DNA of 9,312 bases from Hyphomicrobiales bacterium (GTDB lineage Bacteria > Pseudomonadota > Alphaproteobacteria > Rhizobiales > OSC116), in the NCBI GenBank assembly GCA_013214985.1, contig JABSRY010000034.1, positions 2,615 through 11,926 of the forward strand, in the 5' to 3' direction. Each line of letters opens with the position of its first letter. Positions within the stretch are counted from its first letter, which is position 1. Position numbers and translations under genes: made by a program. The notes under the pieces are model-generated. The model was not told where the DNA came from, did not search any database, and worked only from the letters and a program-made list of their open reading frames with translations. Shown in pieces: positions 1 to 6,719 of this stretch.

Positions 1-393
1 GGCGGTAAACAGCAGTAACTGGTTATGTTGTATCGCCAAATTTATGATGTGAAAAATTGTTTTATTGCAGCCAATTTTTTTATCGATATCGTCTATAATG
101 ATTGCATTATTTTTTACAAAATTGGCTAATTCGGGAATGTTATTTTCTTGTACATTTAGCAAGTTTTTTGGCAAAAATTGTGCATTAAACTTATCTTGCC
201 ATAAATGCGCTAGATGGGTTTTGCCTGACATATTGGCGCCAAATAATATGGTAACTGGGGATGCTAGTTTTTGATCTGACAATAGTTGACTTGTCATTAA
301 TTCTGTTGACGGCAAGATGATATATTCGCCAACATCATAAGTGGGCTCGTTGCCTAAATTTAATATAAGTTGTTCGGATTTTTTACCGTTCAT
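1..393 (-). CDS. hda: Hda/HdaA-type DnaA-related replication regulator, N-terminal part (3' end outside window)
   Basis: Proteins of this family are DnaA-like AAA+ ATPases that, bound to the sliding clamp, stimulate hydrolysis of DnaA-bound ATP after initiation (RIDA) and so prevent re-initiation. The 131 codons seen begin with an ATG at 393. Residues 8-13 (QLILNL) match the clamp-binding QLxLxL motif typical of the Hda N-terminus. Walker A is residues 52-59 (GANMSGKT), followed by HLAHLW. Walker B is at about 97-104 (AIIIDDID), followed by the family-typical IFHIINLA. There is no room for the extra N-terminal domains of full DnaA, which separates it from DnaA itself. It is the last gene visible in a leftward operon, 17 bp after the PerM-like gene, with only a weak Shine-Dalgarno (TTGGA). 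The C-terminal part, including the sensor regions, is off the window. Family assignment is strong; activity is inferred from the family. Confidence 0.88.
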   Translation of the reverse strand, partial: MNGKKSEQLILNLGNEPTYDVGEYIILPSTELMTSQLLSDQKLASPVTILFGANMSGKTHLAHLWQDKFNAQFLPKNLLNVQENNIPELANFVKNNAIIIDDIDKKIGCNKTIFHIINLAIQHNQLLLFTA

Positions 394-410
394 TATAATA
401 TCCAAGGCTG

Positions 411-1595
411 CTATATTTTATCTTCAGATGTCTCTAACTTATCTGCTTTTTGTTCTATTATTTCTTGTTTATTGTTTTCGTTTTTATCAAAGTCCATTTC
501 GGTTTGGCCTAGGCCTAAATAGAATGGGCTTTTTAAGTAATGTGATAAGCCAAAGCGCGAAAGCACGCCTATCATTGCGGCGACGGGTACTGCTAAAAGC
601 ATGCCTACAAAGCCAAATAATGCGCCAAAAGCAAATAATGCGAACATTAGCCACACAGGGTGCAGGCCTATATGACGACCAACAAATTTGGGTGTTAGAA
701 CATTGCCTTCTAAGAATTGCCCAACAACAAAAATGCCGCCTACGATGCCGATTTGAGCATAATCTGGCCAAAATTGGAATAATGCCAAGCCAACCGATAA
801 TATTAGCCCAATGATAGCGCCAACAAACGGAATGAAACTAATTATACCCGCTATGATGCCAATGACTAAACCAAATTTAAGCCCTGCAAGGGTTAAACAA
901 ACGGCATAATAAATGGCTAAAATTAGGCATACGCTGCCCTGCCCGCGGATAAAACCTGATAAAACTTTGCTCATTTCGTCGGCTAATTTAAACACCGTTT
1001 TCTTTTGGTTTAGAGGTATCCAACTTGCGATAATTGCGGTCATTCTGTCCCAATCGTTTAGCAGATAAAAGGCAACGACGGGGGTTACTATTAACAATGA
1101 AAGGAAAGAAAAAAATGCCATGCCACCTGACCAAATGCTGCCAATCAATGCACTGCCTATGCTTGCTATTTTGCCGACATATTCGCTAATAATATTTGTT
1201 AGTTCGGCATTTGAACCGCCAGCTTCGGGTGAATTTGAAAAGAAATTATCGAAACTATTACCGAACCATTCTTGGCCTTTTGTTTCTATGATCATTGGTA
1301 GTTTTTCGATTAAGCTGGGCAGTTCGTTTAAGAGGCTAATAGTTTGGCTAAATAGAGGGGGTAAAATGAGCAAAAGCACTAGTATAAATAATAGGGTAAA
1401 CAGAGCCATTGTAATGGTCGTTGCCCATACGCGGCTAGTGCCCCACGCCTCGAACTTATCGGCAATTGGGTCTAAAAAATAGGCGATGGCCATTCCTGTT
1501 ACGAAAGGCAACATGATGGATGAAAAAATGTTTAAAAATAATAAAAAGACGATGAATGTAACGAGCCAAAATATTGAATGTTGTTTTATTGTCAT
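411..1595 (-). CDS. AI-2E family (PerM-like) transporter
   Basis: This is a 394-residue polytopic inner-membrane protein of the AI-2E/PerM family (Pfam AI-2E_transport), close to the usual length. Hydrophobic segments lie at about 9-40, 55-82, 157-178, 217-237, 239-272, 281-296 and 310-348. A hydrophilic, probably non-membrane stretch at about 83-150 follows the first segments, as is usual in the family. Conserved motifs are IPFVGA (255-260), LEGNVLTPKFVG (295-306) and the C-terminal GFVGMLLAVPVAA. The last 30 residues form a charged Glu/Lys-rich tail. Members have been linked to autoinducer-2 export, ion antiport or organic-anion movement; the substrate cannot be read from sequence. The ATG at 1595 follows GATGGA at suitable spacing. 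The gene sits between the CDP-alcohol phosphatidyltransferase (25 bp upstream) and hda (17 bp downstream). A similar perM-hda neighbourhood is known from other Proteobacteria, so it may be called perM by context. Confidence 0.9.
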   Translation of the reverse strand: MTIKQHSIFWLVTFIVFLLFLNIFSSIMLPFVTGMAIAYFLDPIADKFEAWGTSRVWATTITMALFTLLFILVLLLILPPLFSQTISLLNELPSLIEKLPMIIETKGQEWFGNSFDNFFSNSPEAGGSNAELTNIISEYVGKIASIGSALIGSIWSGGMAFFSFLSLLIVTPVVAFYLLNDWDRMTAIIASWIPLNQKKTVFKLADEMSKVLSGFIRGQGSVCLILAIYYAVCLTLAGLKFGLVIGIIAGIISFIPFVGAIIGLILSVGLALFQFWPDYAQIGIVGGIFVVGQFLEGNVLTPKFVGRHIGLHPVWLMFALFAFGALFGFVGMLLAVPVAAMIGVLSRFGLSHYLKSPFYLGLGQTEMDFDKNENNKQEIIEQKADKLETSEDKI

Positions 1596-1620
1596 AAATT
1601 TTCCATCGAATCAAAAGTAC

Positions 1621-2175
1621 TTAATCTTCTATATTTATTATTTTAACCCAAACAATTAAATAAGCAAAGGTTGAAGCGATTGTTGTACCCGCTATCAATA
1701 AATATGCCACGTCTCTTATCTGGATTAAATCGACGATAAATGCGAGATCGAAAAGTGTTAAAACCACTAAACAAATTTGGCTTACCGTGTTGATTTTACT
1801 AATTAATAATGGCGAAATACGCAATGGTTTTTCTATTAACCATGCAATGATTATTGCCGATACAATTAGAATATCGCGAAATATAACACATAATACGAGC
1901 CAGATTGGGATATGGCCTAATATGCCCAATGTTAAATAAACACTGCCCATTAGGAGTTTGTCTGCAAATGGGTCTAAATAGGCACCAAGCAGGGTTTGTA
2001 GATTTTGAAGGCGGGCTAGCCAACCATCTATAAAATCTGAAATGCCCGCAATGATAAATAATATAAGGCTTATAAGAAACTCATCTGCCAGCAACACCCA
2101 AACAACAACGGGCACAATAAAAATGCGCCCAATGGTGATTATATTTGGTAAGTTTAGCAGTCTAAGTGCTTTCAT
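1621..2175 (-). CDS. CDP-alcohol phosphatidyltransferase family protein (PgsA-like)
   Basis: Enzymes of this family transfer the phosphatidyl group from CDP-diacylglycerol to an alcohol in the inner membrane. The 184-residue length fits phosphatidylglycerophosphate synthase (PgsA). The full catalytic signature is present: D47, D50, G51, A54, R55, G64, D68 and D72, read as D-x2-DG-x2-AR-x8-G-x3-D-x3-D. The N-terminus (LNLPNIITIGRIFIVPVVV) is also PgsA-like. About five further hydrophobic helices follow, with a conserved Arg-Asp at about 119-120. In alphaproteobacteria a gene of this type commonly sits beside a PerM-like gene and hda, and it may be a paralogue of the housekeeping pgsA, so no symbol is given. 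The chosen ATG follows AAGGAC with an 11-nt spacing. That site could be partly folded into a hairpin at 2180-2209. The gene starts 45 bp after the DUF2066 gene and is probably co-transcribed with it. Confidence 0.88.
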   Translation of the reverse strand: MKALRLLNLPNIITIGRIFIVPVVVWVLLADEFLISLILFIIAGISDFIDGWLARLQNLQTLLGAYLDPFADKLLMGSVYLTLGILGHIPIWLVLCVIFRDILIVSAIIIAWLIEKPLRISPLLISKINTVSQICLVVLTLFDLAFIVDLIQIRDVAYLLIAGTTIASTFAYLIVWVKIINIED

Positions 2176-2220
2176 TATTCTCTAAAGTCCTTATCGGCAA
2201 GGGATAGAGTTTAAGAAAAA

Positions 2221-3267
2221 CTATCCTCTTATTTCGAAATATGCGCCTAGGTCGATTAACAATAGGCCATTTTGTTCCATCTCGGTTGCGAGAGTTGCGA
2301 TTGAGCCTTTATGTTTAATATCAATAAACGTGCCTTCTGCAGTTGTCACCGCAGTATCATATTCTGAAATTGCGCTGACTTGATTTAATTGACGCCTAAT
2401 AGCAATCCATTGATTAAAATCCCCAAACACCACTAATGCTTTAATAGCGGCTAAGCGTGGCTTACTGGTAATATTGTTATTGCGCCAAGAACTTACAAGC
2501 CTTTTTAGAAATTCGTTAGCCGCTTTGGTATAAACAGCATTTAAATTGCCATTTTTGATGGTGTATTTTTTGCTATAATTTGTTAGCCCTGAAACCTGCA
2601 ACGTTGCGGTGGTTGCGGTGAGCGACATATGGGCAAAAACCGTTTGAGCGCCTTCTAACACGATTGACGATAATTGATAAATTGCATTTTCGTTTTTATC
2701 GATCACTTCTTGCTCGGTTGCTAGTAAACCTGCTTCTGACGAATTTGGAATTTTAAGTGGCATTAGGCTATTTTTTAAATCATGCGCTGCTAAGGCTTCT
2801 GACCATGCATTTTGAGCCGACCAAATGACACTGTTGCCCGATGCGTCGGTTAAAATGGGAATTAGAATGCTGATATCTGACTGTGAATCGCTATATTGAG
2901 CGCCCATAGATGCCAAATAGCGTTGGACTGCGGTTTTTCTGAATTTAATTGTAATTTCGGCGATATATTGCGTGCCGCCGCTTTGCTCGTTTTTAACACT
3001 GAAGCCTTTTACCAATAACGACCTTGTCTCTCTATCTAACCGTTTAAGTGCCTTTTTCTTTTGGCCACTTGTTAATAGTCGATCGAACAGAATAACCACT
3101 GCTTTTGCTTCGGCTTTTGCCATAGCTTTTTGTTTGGCATCAATGCCATCTTTGCCTGATGAATTTACTTTAATATTTGCGACGTCGTAAACGTCATCTG
3201 CCATTACGATATTGGATAAAAGGCCTAAACTAACAAAGACAACTAGAATACGAAAAAAATTTATCAT
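2221..3267 (-). CDS. DUF2066 family exported protein
   Basis: This is a 348-residue protein with a signal peptide: a short N-terminus with Arg6, a hydrophobic core at about 8-20, and a likely cleavage after VMA at residue 23. The mature protein begins with the family-typical DVYDVANIKV segment, followed by an Ala/Lys-rich helix (about 43-60) and FDRLL. These features and the genomic position, divergent from purM and upstream of perM/hda, identify DUF2066, a family of unknown function common in Proteobacteria. It is predicted periplasmic. No catalytic motif is recognisable. It is the first gene of the leftward operon; the ATG at 3267 has only a weak GAGTGGTG Shine-Dalgarno and lies about 95 nt from a predicted promoter start. 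The constant association with purM, perM and hda is long-standing but unexplained, and I infer no function from it. Confidence 0.82.
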   Translation of the reverse strand: MINFFRILVVFVSLGLLSNIVMADDVYDVANIKVNSSGKDGIDAKQKAMAKAEAKAVVILFDRLLTSGQKKKALKRLDRETRSLLVKGFSVKNEQSGGTQYIAEITIKFRKTAVQRYLASMGAQYSDSQSDISILIPILTDASGNSVIWSAQNAWSEALAAHDLKNSLMPLKIPNSSEAGLLATEQEVIDKNENAIYQLSSIVLEGAQTVFAHMSLTATTATLQVSGLTNYSKKYTIKNGNLNAVYTKAANEFLKRLVSSWRNNNITSKPRLAAIKALVVFGDFNQWIAIRRQLNQVSAISEYDTAVTTAEGTFIDIKHKGSIATLATEMEQNGLLLIDLGAYFEIRG

Positions 3268-3368
3268 CTACACCACTCACAAATTATAAAACAACTTATC
3301 AAATTACCTAGTATATACTATATGAACAGAAAATGAATATCCGCCCCTAATCAACACCTAATTGAATA

Positions 3369-3397
3369 TATAAAATTTTATATTAAAATTATGTCAA
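3369..3397 (-). promoter_or_regulatory. Predicted sigma70-type promoter of the DUF2066-PT-PerM-hda operon
   Basis: On the minus strand a consensus -35 box TTGACA (3392-3397) is separated by 17 bp from TTTATA (3369-3374). The expected start is near 3362, giving a leader of about 95 nt. The spacer and -10 overlap a 16-bp AT palindrome (3368-3383, ATATAAAATTTTATAT), and a 12-bp palindrome TAGTATATACTA lies in the leader at 3309-3320. Because the region is very AT-rich, the -10 could be shifted by a few bases. Confidence 0.5.
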
Positions 3398-3455
3398 TTA
3401 TAAAGCGATTACGCCCTGTTTTGCTGAAATTTTAACTTTTTTCCCAGAAATCAAC

Positions 3456-3483
3456 TTGGTTAACGATTTTTTACTTTTATATA
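3456..3483 (+). promoter_or_regulatory. Predicted purMN promoter
   Basis: TTGGTT (3456-3461) and TATATA (3478-3483) are separated by 16 bp; TATAAG at 3480-3485 is an alternative -10 with an 18-bp spacer. The start would be near 3490, leaving a leader of about 70 nt. It faces away from the DUF2066 operon promoter, so both fit in the 295-bp divergent region. The -35 is imperfect. Confidence 0.35.
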
Positions 3484-3527
3484 AGTGGTAACAAGGCTAA
3501 AAAGATTTCAATTAGCTTAATTTACAC

Positions 3528-3547
3528 GTGCCCCCCAATTGGGCCAC
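3528..3547 (+). promoter_or_regulatory. Hairpin-forming GC patch in the purM leader
   Basis: In an otherwise AT-rich leader, GTGCCC (3528-3533) can pair with GGGCCAC (3541-3547, one bulged C). Alternatively the perfect 10-bp palindrome CCCAATTGGG (3534-3543) forms. A CACGTG palindrome (3525-3530) abuts it. It lies 16 nt upstream of the purM ATG, between the predicted start site and the ribosome-binding region, so it could be an operator or a leader hairpin. No known purine riboswitch or PurR box was recognised. Confidence 0.25.
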
Positions 3548-3562
3548 TCGAATGGATTTTAT

Positions 3563-4633
3563 ATGAGCAATTCTGATAATAAAAACAGCCTTTCATACAA
3601 AGACGCTGGAGTTGATATTGATGCAGGCAATAAACTTGTTGATTTGATAAAACCGCTCGCAAAATCTACACAACGTACGGGTGCTGATGTAAATTTAGGT
3701 GGTTTTGGTGGTTTGTTTGACCTTAAAGCCATTGGCATGAAAGACCCTGTATTGGTTGCTGCAAATGACGGGGTTGGCACAAAACTTAAAGTGGCTTTTG
3801 AAGCGAATATTCATGACACTGTTGGCATTGACCTTGTTGCAATGTGCGTCAACGATTTGATCGTACAAGGTGCTGAACCATTATTCTTTTTAGATTATTT
3901 TGCGACTGGCAAGCTAGAGCTTAGTGTTGCGACTGATGTTATTGCGGGCATTGCTGAAGGGTGCCGCCAAGCAGGCGCTGCGCTAATTGGCGGCGAAACG
4001 GCCGAAATGCCTGGCATGTATAGCGAAGGCGAATATGACCTTGCAGGGTTTTGTGTGGGTGCGGTTGAGCGTGATAAAATATTACCAACCAACGATATTG
4101 CAGATGGTGATGTGATCTTGGGTTTAAAATCCAGCGGTGTGCATTCTAATGGGTTTTCTTTAGTACGCAAAATTATTGAAGTGAGTGGACAAAAATTTGA
4201 AGATAACGCACCGTTTGATAGTGGTAAAACACTGGGCGAAGCATTATTGGCGCCGACAAAAATGTATGTTAAATCATGCCTTGCGGCTATTCGTGAAACG
4301 GGCGGTATTAAGGCTTTGGCGCATATTACGGGTGGTGGTATTACTGAAAATCTACCGCGCGTATTGAGCGATAATATTAGTGCTGAAATTAACCTTGATG
4401 ATTTGGATAGCCCTAAAGTATTTTCTTGGCTTGCTGAACATGGTGGGATGGAAGCTGCTGAAATGCTTAAAACATTTAACTGTGGCGTTGGCATGATTAT
4501 GGTGGTTAAAGCCGAAAAAGCCGACGCTATTATTAATACATTGAATGATAATGGCGAAACAGCTTACCCACTTGGTAAAATTATTGACCAAGCTGGCGGA
4601 CAAGTGGTTTATACAGGTACATTTTCGCTTTAA
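3563..4633 (+). CDS. purM: Phosphoribosylformylglycinamidine cyclo-ligase (AIR synthetase)
   Basis: PurM converts formylglycinamidine ribonucleotide plus ATP to aminoimidazole ribonucleotide, the fifth step of de novo purine synthesis, in the cytoplasm. The product is 356 residues, near the usual 340-355. Family motifs run in order: SYKDAGVDIDAG (11-22), VAANDGVGTKL (65-75), GIDLVAMCVNDL (88-99), GGETAEMPGMY (143-153), SGVHSNGFSLVR (191-202) and HITGGGITENLPR (254-266). I chose the ATG at 3563 because it follows a GGA at normal distance. An in-frame TTG at 3539 would add only eight residues (MGHSNGFY) that do not resemble the family and would overlap a leader palindrome. purN begins 16 bp downstream, so the two form an operon. 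No truncation or missing motif was seen. Confidence 0.97.
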   Translation: MSNSDNKNSLSYKDAGVDIDAGNKLVDLIKPLAKSTQRTGADVNLGGFGGLFDLKAIGMKDPVLVAANDGVGTKLKVAFEANIHDTVGIDLVAMCVNDLIVQGAEPLFFLDYFATGKLELSVATDVIAGIAEGCRQAGAALIGGETAEMPGMYSEGEYDLAGFCVGAVERDKILPTNDIADGDVILGLKSSGVHSNGFSLVRKIIEVSGQKFEDNAPFDSGKTLGEALLAPTKMYVKSCLAAIRETGGIKALAHITGGGITENLPRVLSDNISAEINLDDLDSPKVFSWLAEHGGMEAAEMLKTFNCGVGMIMVVKAEKADAIINTLNDNGETAYPLGKIIDQAGGQVVYTGTFSL

Positions 4634-4649
4634 TGCAAGGTTTAAGTAG

Positions 4650-5309
4650 ATGCAAAAACTAAAAATTGGAATTTTGATTTCGGGTGGGGGCAGTAATATG
4701 CACTCGATTATCAGAGCTTGTAAAGCGCCTAATTTTCCTGTTGAAGTTGCTGTTGTAATATCGAACCGCCCTGAAGCTAAAGGCATTAACATTGCCAAAG
4801 ATGAAGAAGTGCCTGCGTTTATTATTGACCACAAAGATTATGATGACCGCAAGAGTTTTGAAGATGCTTTGCACACTTGTTTAACCGAACATGCTGTTGA
4901 AATGGTTTGTAACGCAGGTTTTATGCGGATTTTGACGGAAGATTTTGTAGATGCTTGGCTTGGGCGCCAGATTAATATTCACCCATCTTTACTGCCATCG
5001 TTTAAAGGGCTGCATATTCATGAACGGGTGCTTGAAGCCGGTGTTAAAATTACGGGTTGCTCGGTGCATTATGTGGATTTGGAAGTGGATGCTGGGGCGA
5101 TAGTTGCTCAGGCTGCTGTGCCTGTTCTATCGGGTGATAATGTGGAGAGTTTAGCGAGCCGAGTATTGGAGGCTGAACATCAATTATACCCGCATGCTTT
5201 GCGGATGATTGCTGAAAAAAGAGCCAATTTAGTGGGGGGTGTGGTTAAGTTGAAAAATGACTTAATTGCCGAGCCGTCGCTTTATTCACCAACCTTATAT
5301 ATTCAATAA
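4650..5309 (+). CDS. purN: Phosphoribosylglycinamide formyltransferase (GAR transformylase)
   Basis: PurN transfers a formyl group from 10-formyltetrahydrofolate to GAR, the third step of purine synthesis. The 219-residue product has the phosphate-binding ISGGGSNM loop (10-17) and the AGFMRILT segment (89-96). The catalytic set appears as N109 and H111 in INIHPSLLPSF and as D147 in VDAGAI. Most homologues read D-x-G-P at the last site; here Pro is Ala150, which should not remove the catalytic Asp. The segment ESLASRVLEAEHQLYPHAL is typical of the family. The ATG has AAGG about 9 nt upstream in the 16-bp gap after purM, so it is very likely co-transcribed with purM. It converges with ndk; a hairpin lies about 45 bp after its stop. 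Confidence 0.97.
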   Translation: MQKLKIGILISGGGSNMHSIIRACKAPNFPVEVAVVISNRPEAKGINIAKDEEVPAFIIDHKDYDDRKSFEDALHTCLTEHAVEMVCNAGFMRILTEDFVDAWLGRQINIHPSLLPSFKGLHIHERVLEAGVKITGCSVHYVDLEVDAGAIVAQAAVPVLSGDNVESLASRVLEAEHQLYPHALRMIAEKRANLVGGVVKLKNDLIAEPSLYSPTLYIQ

Positions 5310-5351
5310 ATATCAACGGGTTATTCCAATAAGTTGAATCAATATATTAAC

Positions 5352-5385
5352 AAAAAAGGCAGCTACTTAATTGAGTAACTGCCTT
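5352..5385 (-). terminator. Rho-independent terminator after ndk, possibly bidirectional with purN
   Basis: AAGGCAG (5356-5362) pairs with CTGCCTT (5379-5385). After one C/A mismatch, TACT (5364-5367) pairs with AGTA (5374-5377), with a four-base AATT loop closed by a T-G wobble. Read in the ndk direction, the stem is followed by a T run (complement of the A tract 5352-5357), the classic intrinsic form. In the purN direction the trailing sequence is AAATTTTT, a weaker tail, so use by purMN is possible but less certain. Confidence 0.75.
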
Positions 5386-5409
5386 AAATTTTTAATGCTT
5401 TTTGAGCAA

Positions 5410-5832
5410 TTATCCTACTAGCTCATCATCTGAGAAGAAGAATTTAATTTCGCGTGCTGCAGCTTCTGGTGAATCTGAACCATGTACTGAATTTTCGCCA
5501 ATGCTTAGTGCAAACTCTTTACGAATTGTGCCTGCATCTGCATCTTCTGGGTTTGTTGCACCCATTACTTCACGGTTTTTAGCAATTGCATTTTCGCCTT
5601 CAAGAACTTGAACAACAACAGGTTCTGACATCATGAATTCTACTAATTCACCATAGAATGGACGTTCTGAATGTTCTGCATAAAAGCCTTTTGCTTGTTC
5701 TTCTGACATTTTAATGCGTTTTGAAGCAACAACACGAAGTTCTGCGGCTTCGAATTTAGCGACGATTTGACCAGTAAGGTTACGTTTTGTTGCATCTGGT
5801 TTGATGATAGAGAATGTGCGTTGTACAGCCAT
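5410..5832 (-). CDS. ndk: Nucleoside diphosphate kinase
   Basis: Ndk equilibrates nucleoside di- and triphosphates by ping-pong transfer through a phosphohistidine. The 140-residue product has the usual length. It begins with the QRTFSIIKPDATKRN segment (Lys11). The active-site His is H117 in NSVHGSDSPEAA (115-125), and the nucleotide-binding region GATNPEDADAGTIRKEF is intact. The ATG at 5832 follows AAGGA at 8-nt spacing. The gene is transcribed alone from a predicted promoter in the 97-bp gap to the YafY-like gene and ends at a strong hairpin terminator. It converges on purN. Its proximity to purMN makes metabolic sense, but the opposite strand means separate transcription. Confidence 0.97.
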   Translation of the reverse strand: MAVQRTFSIIKPDATKRNLTGQIVAKFEAAELRVVASKRIKMSEEQAKGFYAEHSERPFYGELVEFMMSEPVVVQVLEGENAIAKNREVMGATNPEDADAGTIRKEFALSIGENSVHGSDSPEAAAREIKFFFSDDELVG

Positions 5833-5862
5833 GATAAAATCCTTATTTTAATATCTAACGTG

Positions 5863-5891
5863 GCTATAGCAGTGTTTATGCTACTATTCAA
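5863..5891 (-). promoter_or_regulatory. Predicted ndk promoter
   Basis: On the minus strand TTGAAT (5886-5891) and TATAGC (5863-5868) are separated by 17 bp. The -10 is preceded by TG-C, an extended -10. The start would be near 5856, giving a leader of about 25 nt that contains the AAGGA ribosome-binding site. This lets ndk be expressed independently of the YafY-like gene upstream. Confidence 0.45.
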
Positions 5892-5929
5892 CATTTGTTT
5901 GGCTCAATTAAACTAAATTAATACTCTAT

Positions 5930-6622
5930 TTAGGCAAGATCAGGAATTTGGTTTTCGATTGCCCATTGCTTAATGAGTTTTTTACGATATGGCTTATATT
6001 TTTCGGGTAAAATTTTAAGTTTTACCATGCGTTCGGTACGGAATGAACGGAACGCTTGGCGTTTTTCGCACCATGCTACCAAATTACGATTATCATAAAA
6101 ATGTGCCATTAAAATTGGCCAAACGATGCGGTCTGTTACCTCGCCTTTTACATCCGCATAGGTGATTTTAATTTTAAACTGACGACGCAATGCGTGGCGA
6201 ATATCAGCGACGCTGACTTTCTCTTCTTTGATTTTTACAAATTGTGGGGCGTATAGATCTGTATTTAAAAACAGTGCTGACAAATCATCTGGAATGGCGA
6301 CTGAAATTTTACCAATTAGGTTTTTGGCGGCTTTTGCCAGGTCTTTATCGGCTCTTTCTTGCACCATTCGCATGCCAAGCATTAGGGCTTCTAGCTCATC
6401 TTCGGTGAACATCATTGGTGGCATATGGTAGCCATCCCCCATGATGTAACCAACCCCAGCCTCCCCATCTATTGGTACGCCCGAGGCTGTTAAAGTGACC
6501 ATATCGCGGTAGATTGTGCGGGGGGTTACTTCTAGCTCTTCGGCTATATATTGCGCGGTTACGGGTCTGCGCTCGCGGCGCATTAGCTCTATGATTTGAA
6601 TTAATCTATCGGCTCTTTTCAT
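5930..6622 (-). CDS. YafY-family transcriptional regulator (HTH plus WYL domain)
   Basis: This is a 230-residue one-component regulator. Residues 1-60 form a DeoR/HTH_11-type winged helix: RADRLIQIIELMRR, then a helix-turn-helix over about 20-41 with recognition-helix residues VTPRTIYRDM. This is followed by GVPIDGEAGVGY, the wing typical of YafY proteins. Residues about 138-205 form a WYL domain, recognised from VAWCEKRQAFRSFRTERM. The eponymous W-Y-L residues are not retained (NRNLVAW), as in many YafY relatives. The start follows GAGGCGA. It is divergent from two GST-like genes across 97 bp containing a perfect inverted repeat, the usual layout for a regulator that controls itself and its divergent neighbour. 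WYL domains are thought to bind ligands; the ligand here is unknown. Confidence 0.9.
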   Translation of the reverse strand: MKRADRLIQIIELMRRERRPVTAQYIAEELEVTPRTIYRDMVTLTASGVPIDGEAGVGYIMGDGYHMPPMMFTEDELEALMLGMRMVQERADKDLAKAAKNLIGKISVAIPDDLSALFLNTDLYAPQFVKIKEEKVSVADIRHALRRQFKIKITYADVKGEVTDRIVWPILMAHFYDNRNLVAWCEKRQAFRSFRTERMVKLKILPEKYKPYRKKLIKQWAIENQIPDLA

Positions 6623-6662
6623 ACTCGCCTCGTTGTTGATAAATTAATTTAGCATATCATTG

Positions 6663-6679
6663 CTGACAATTCTTGTCAG
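6663..6679. promoter_or_regulatory. Candidate operator for the YafY-like regulator: CTGACAA-TTC-TTGTCAG
   Basis: A perfect inverted repeat with 7-bp arms (6663-6669 and 6673-6679) and a 3-bp spacer lies midway between the divergent regulator and GST genes. Each arm supplies a TTGTCA -35-like hexamer: on the plus strand at 6673-6678 and on the minus strand at 6664-6669. One bound dimer could therefore cover both promoters. Assignment to this regulator is inferred from position and symmetry. Confidence 0.6.
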
Positions 6680-6700
6680 TACTATTCGGTTATCTATCAT
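6673..6700 (+). promoter_or_regulatory. Predicted promoter of the GST-like gene pair
   Basis: TTGTCA (6673-6678) and TATCAT (6695-6700) are separated by 16 bp. The -35 is the right arm of the candidate operator, so a bound regulator should compete with RNA polymerase. The start would be near 6707, with the strong AGGAG ribosome-binding site (6709-6713) almost immediately downstream. A leader this short makes the exact -10 uncertain. Confidence 0.35.
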
Positions 6701-6719
6701 TTAGATACAGGAGTATATT

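Noticed and set aside
341..814. 157-codon plus-strand open frame over the end of the PerM-like gene and the start of hda
   Set aside because: It is antisense to two well-supported genes and reads as a shadow, with low-complexity Leu/Gln-rich translation and no family resemblance.
1608..1612. GANTC site just upstream of the PerM-like gene (another at 5336-5340), considered as CcrM/GcrA cell-cycle control
   Set aside because: Isolated five-base sites are expected by chance; no clustering in promoters and no CtrA-type TTAA-N7-TTAA pair was seen.
3368..3383. 16-bp palindrome ATATAAAATTTTATAT in the divergent region, considered as an operator
   Set aside because: It consists only of A and T in a very AT-rich stretch and overlaps the -10/spacer of the predicted promoter, so chance is an adequate explanation.
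3539..3562. In-frame TTG start extending PurM by eight residues
   Set aside because: The added residues do not resemble the PurM N-terminus, no ribosome-binding site precedes the TTG, and the ATG at 3563 has a suitable upstream GGA.
3268..3562. Search for a tRNA, small RNA gene or known riboswitch in the largest non-coding gap
   Set aside because: Apart from the two predicted promoters and small palindromes, nothing with cloverleaf pairing, a terminator or a recognisable riboswitch core was found.
3895..4494. 199-codon open frame on the minus strand inside purM
   Set aside because: It lies wholly antisense to a clearly conserved purM, its translation has no recognisable domain, and no ribosome-binding site or promoter supports it.
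5643..5894. 83-codon minus-strand frame overlapping the start of ndk
   Set aside because: It is out of frame with ndk, covers the predicted ndk promoter and lacks any protein-like motif.
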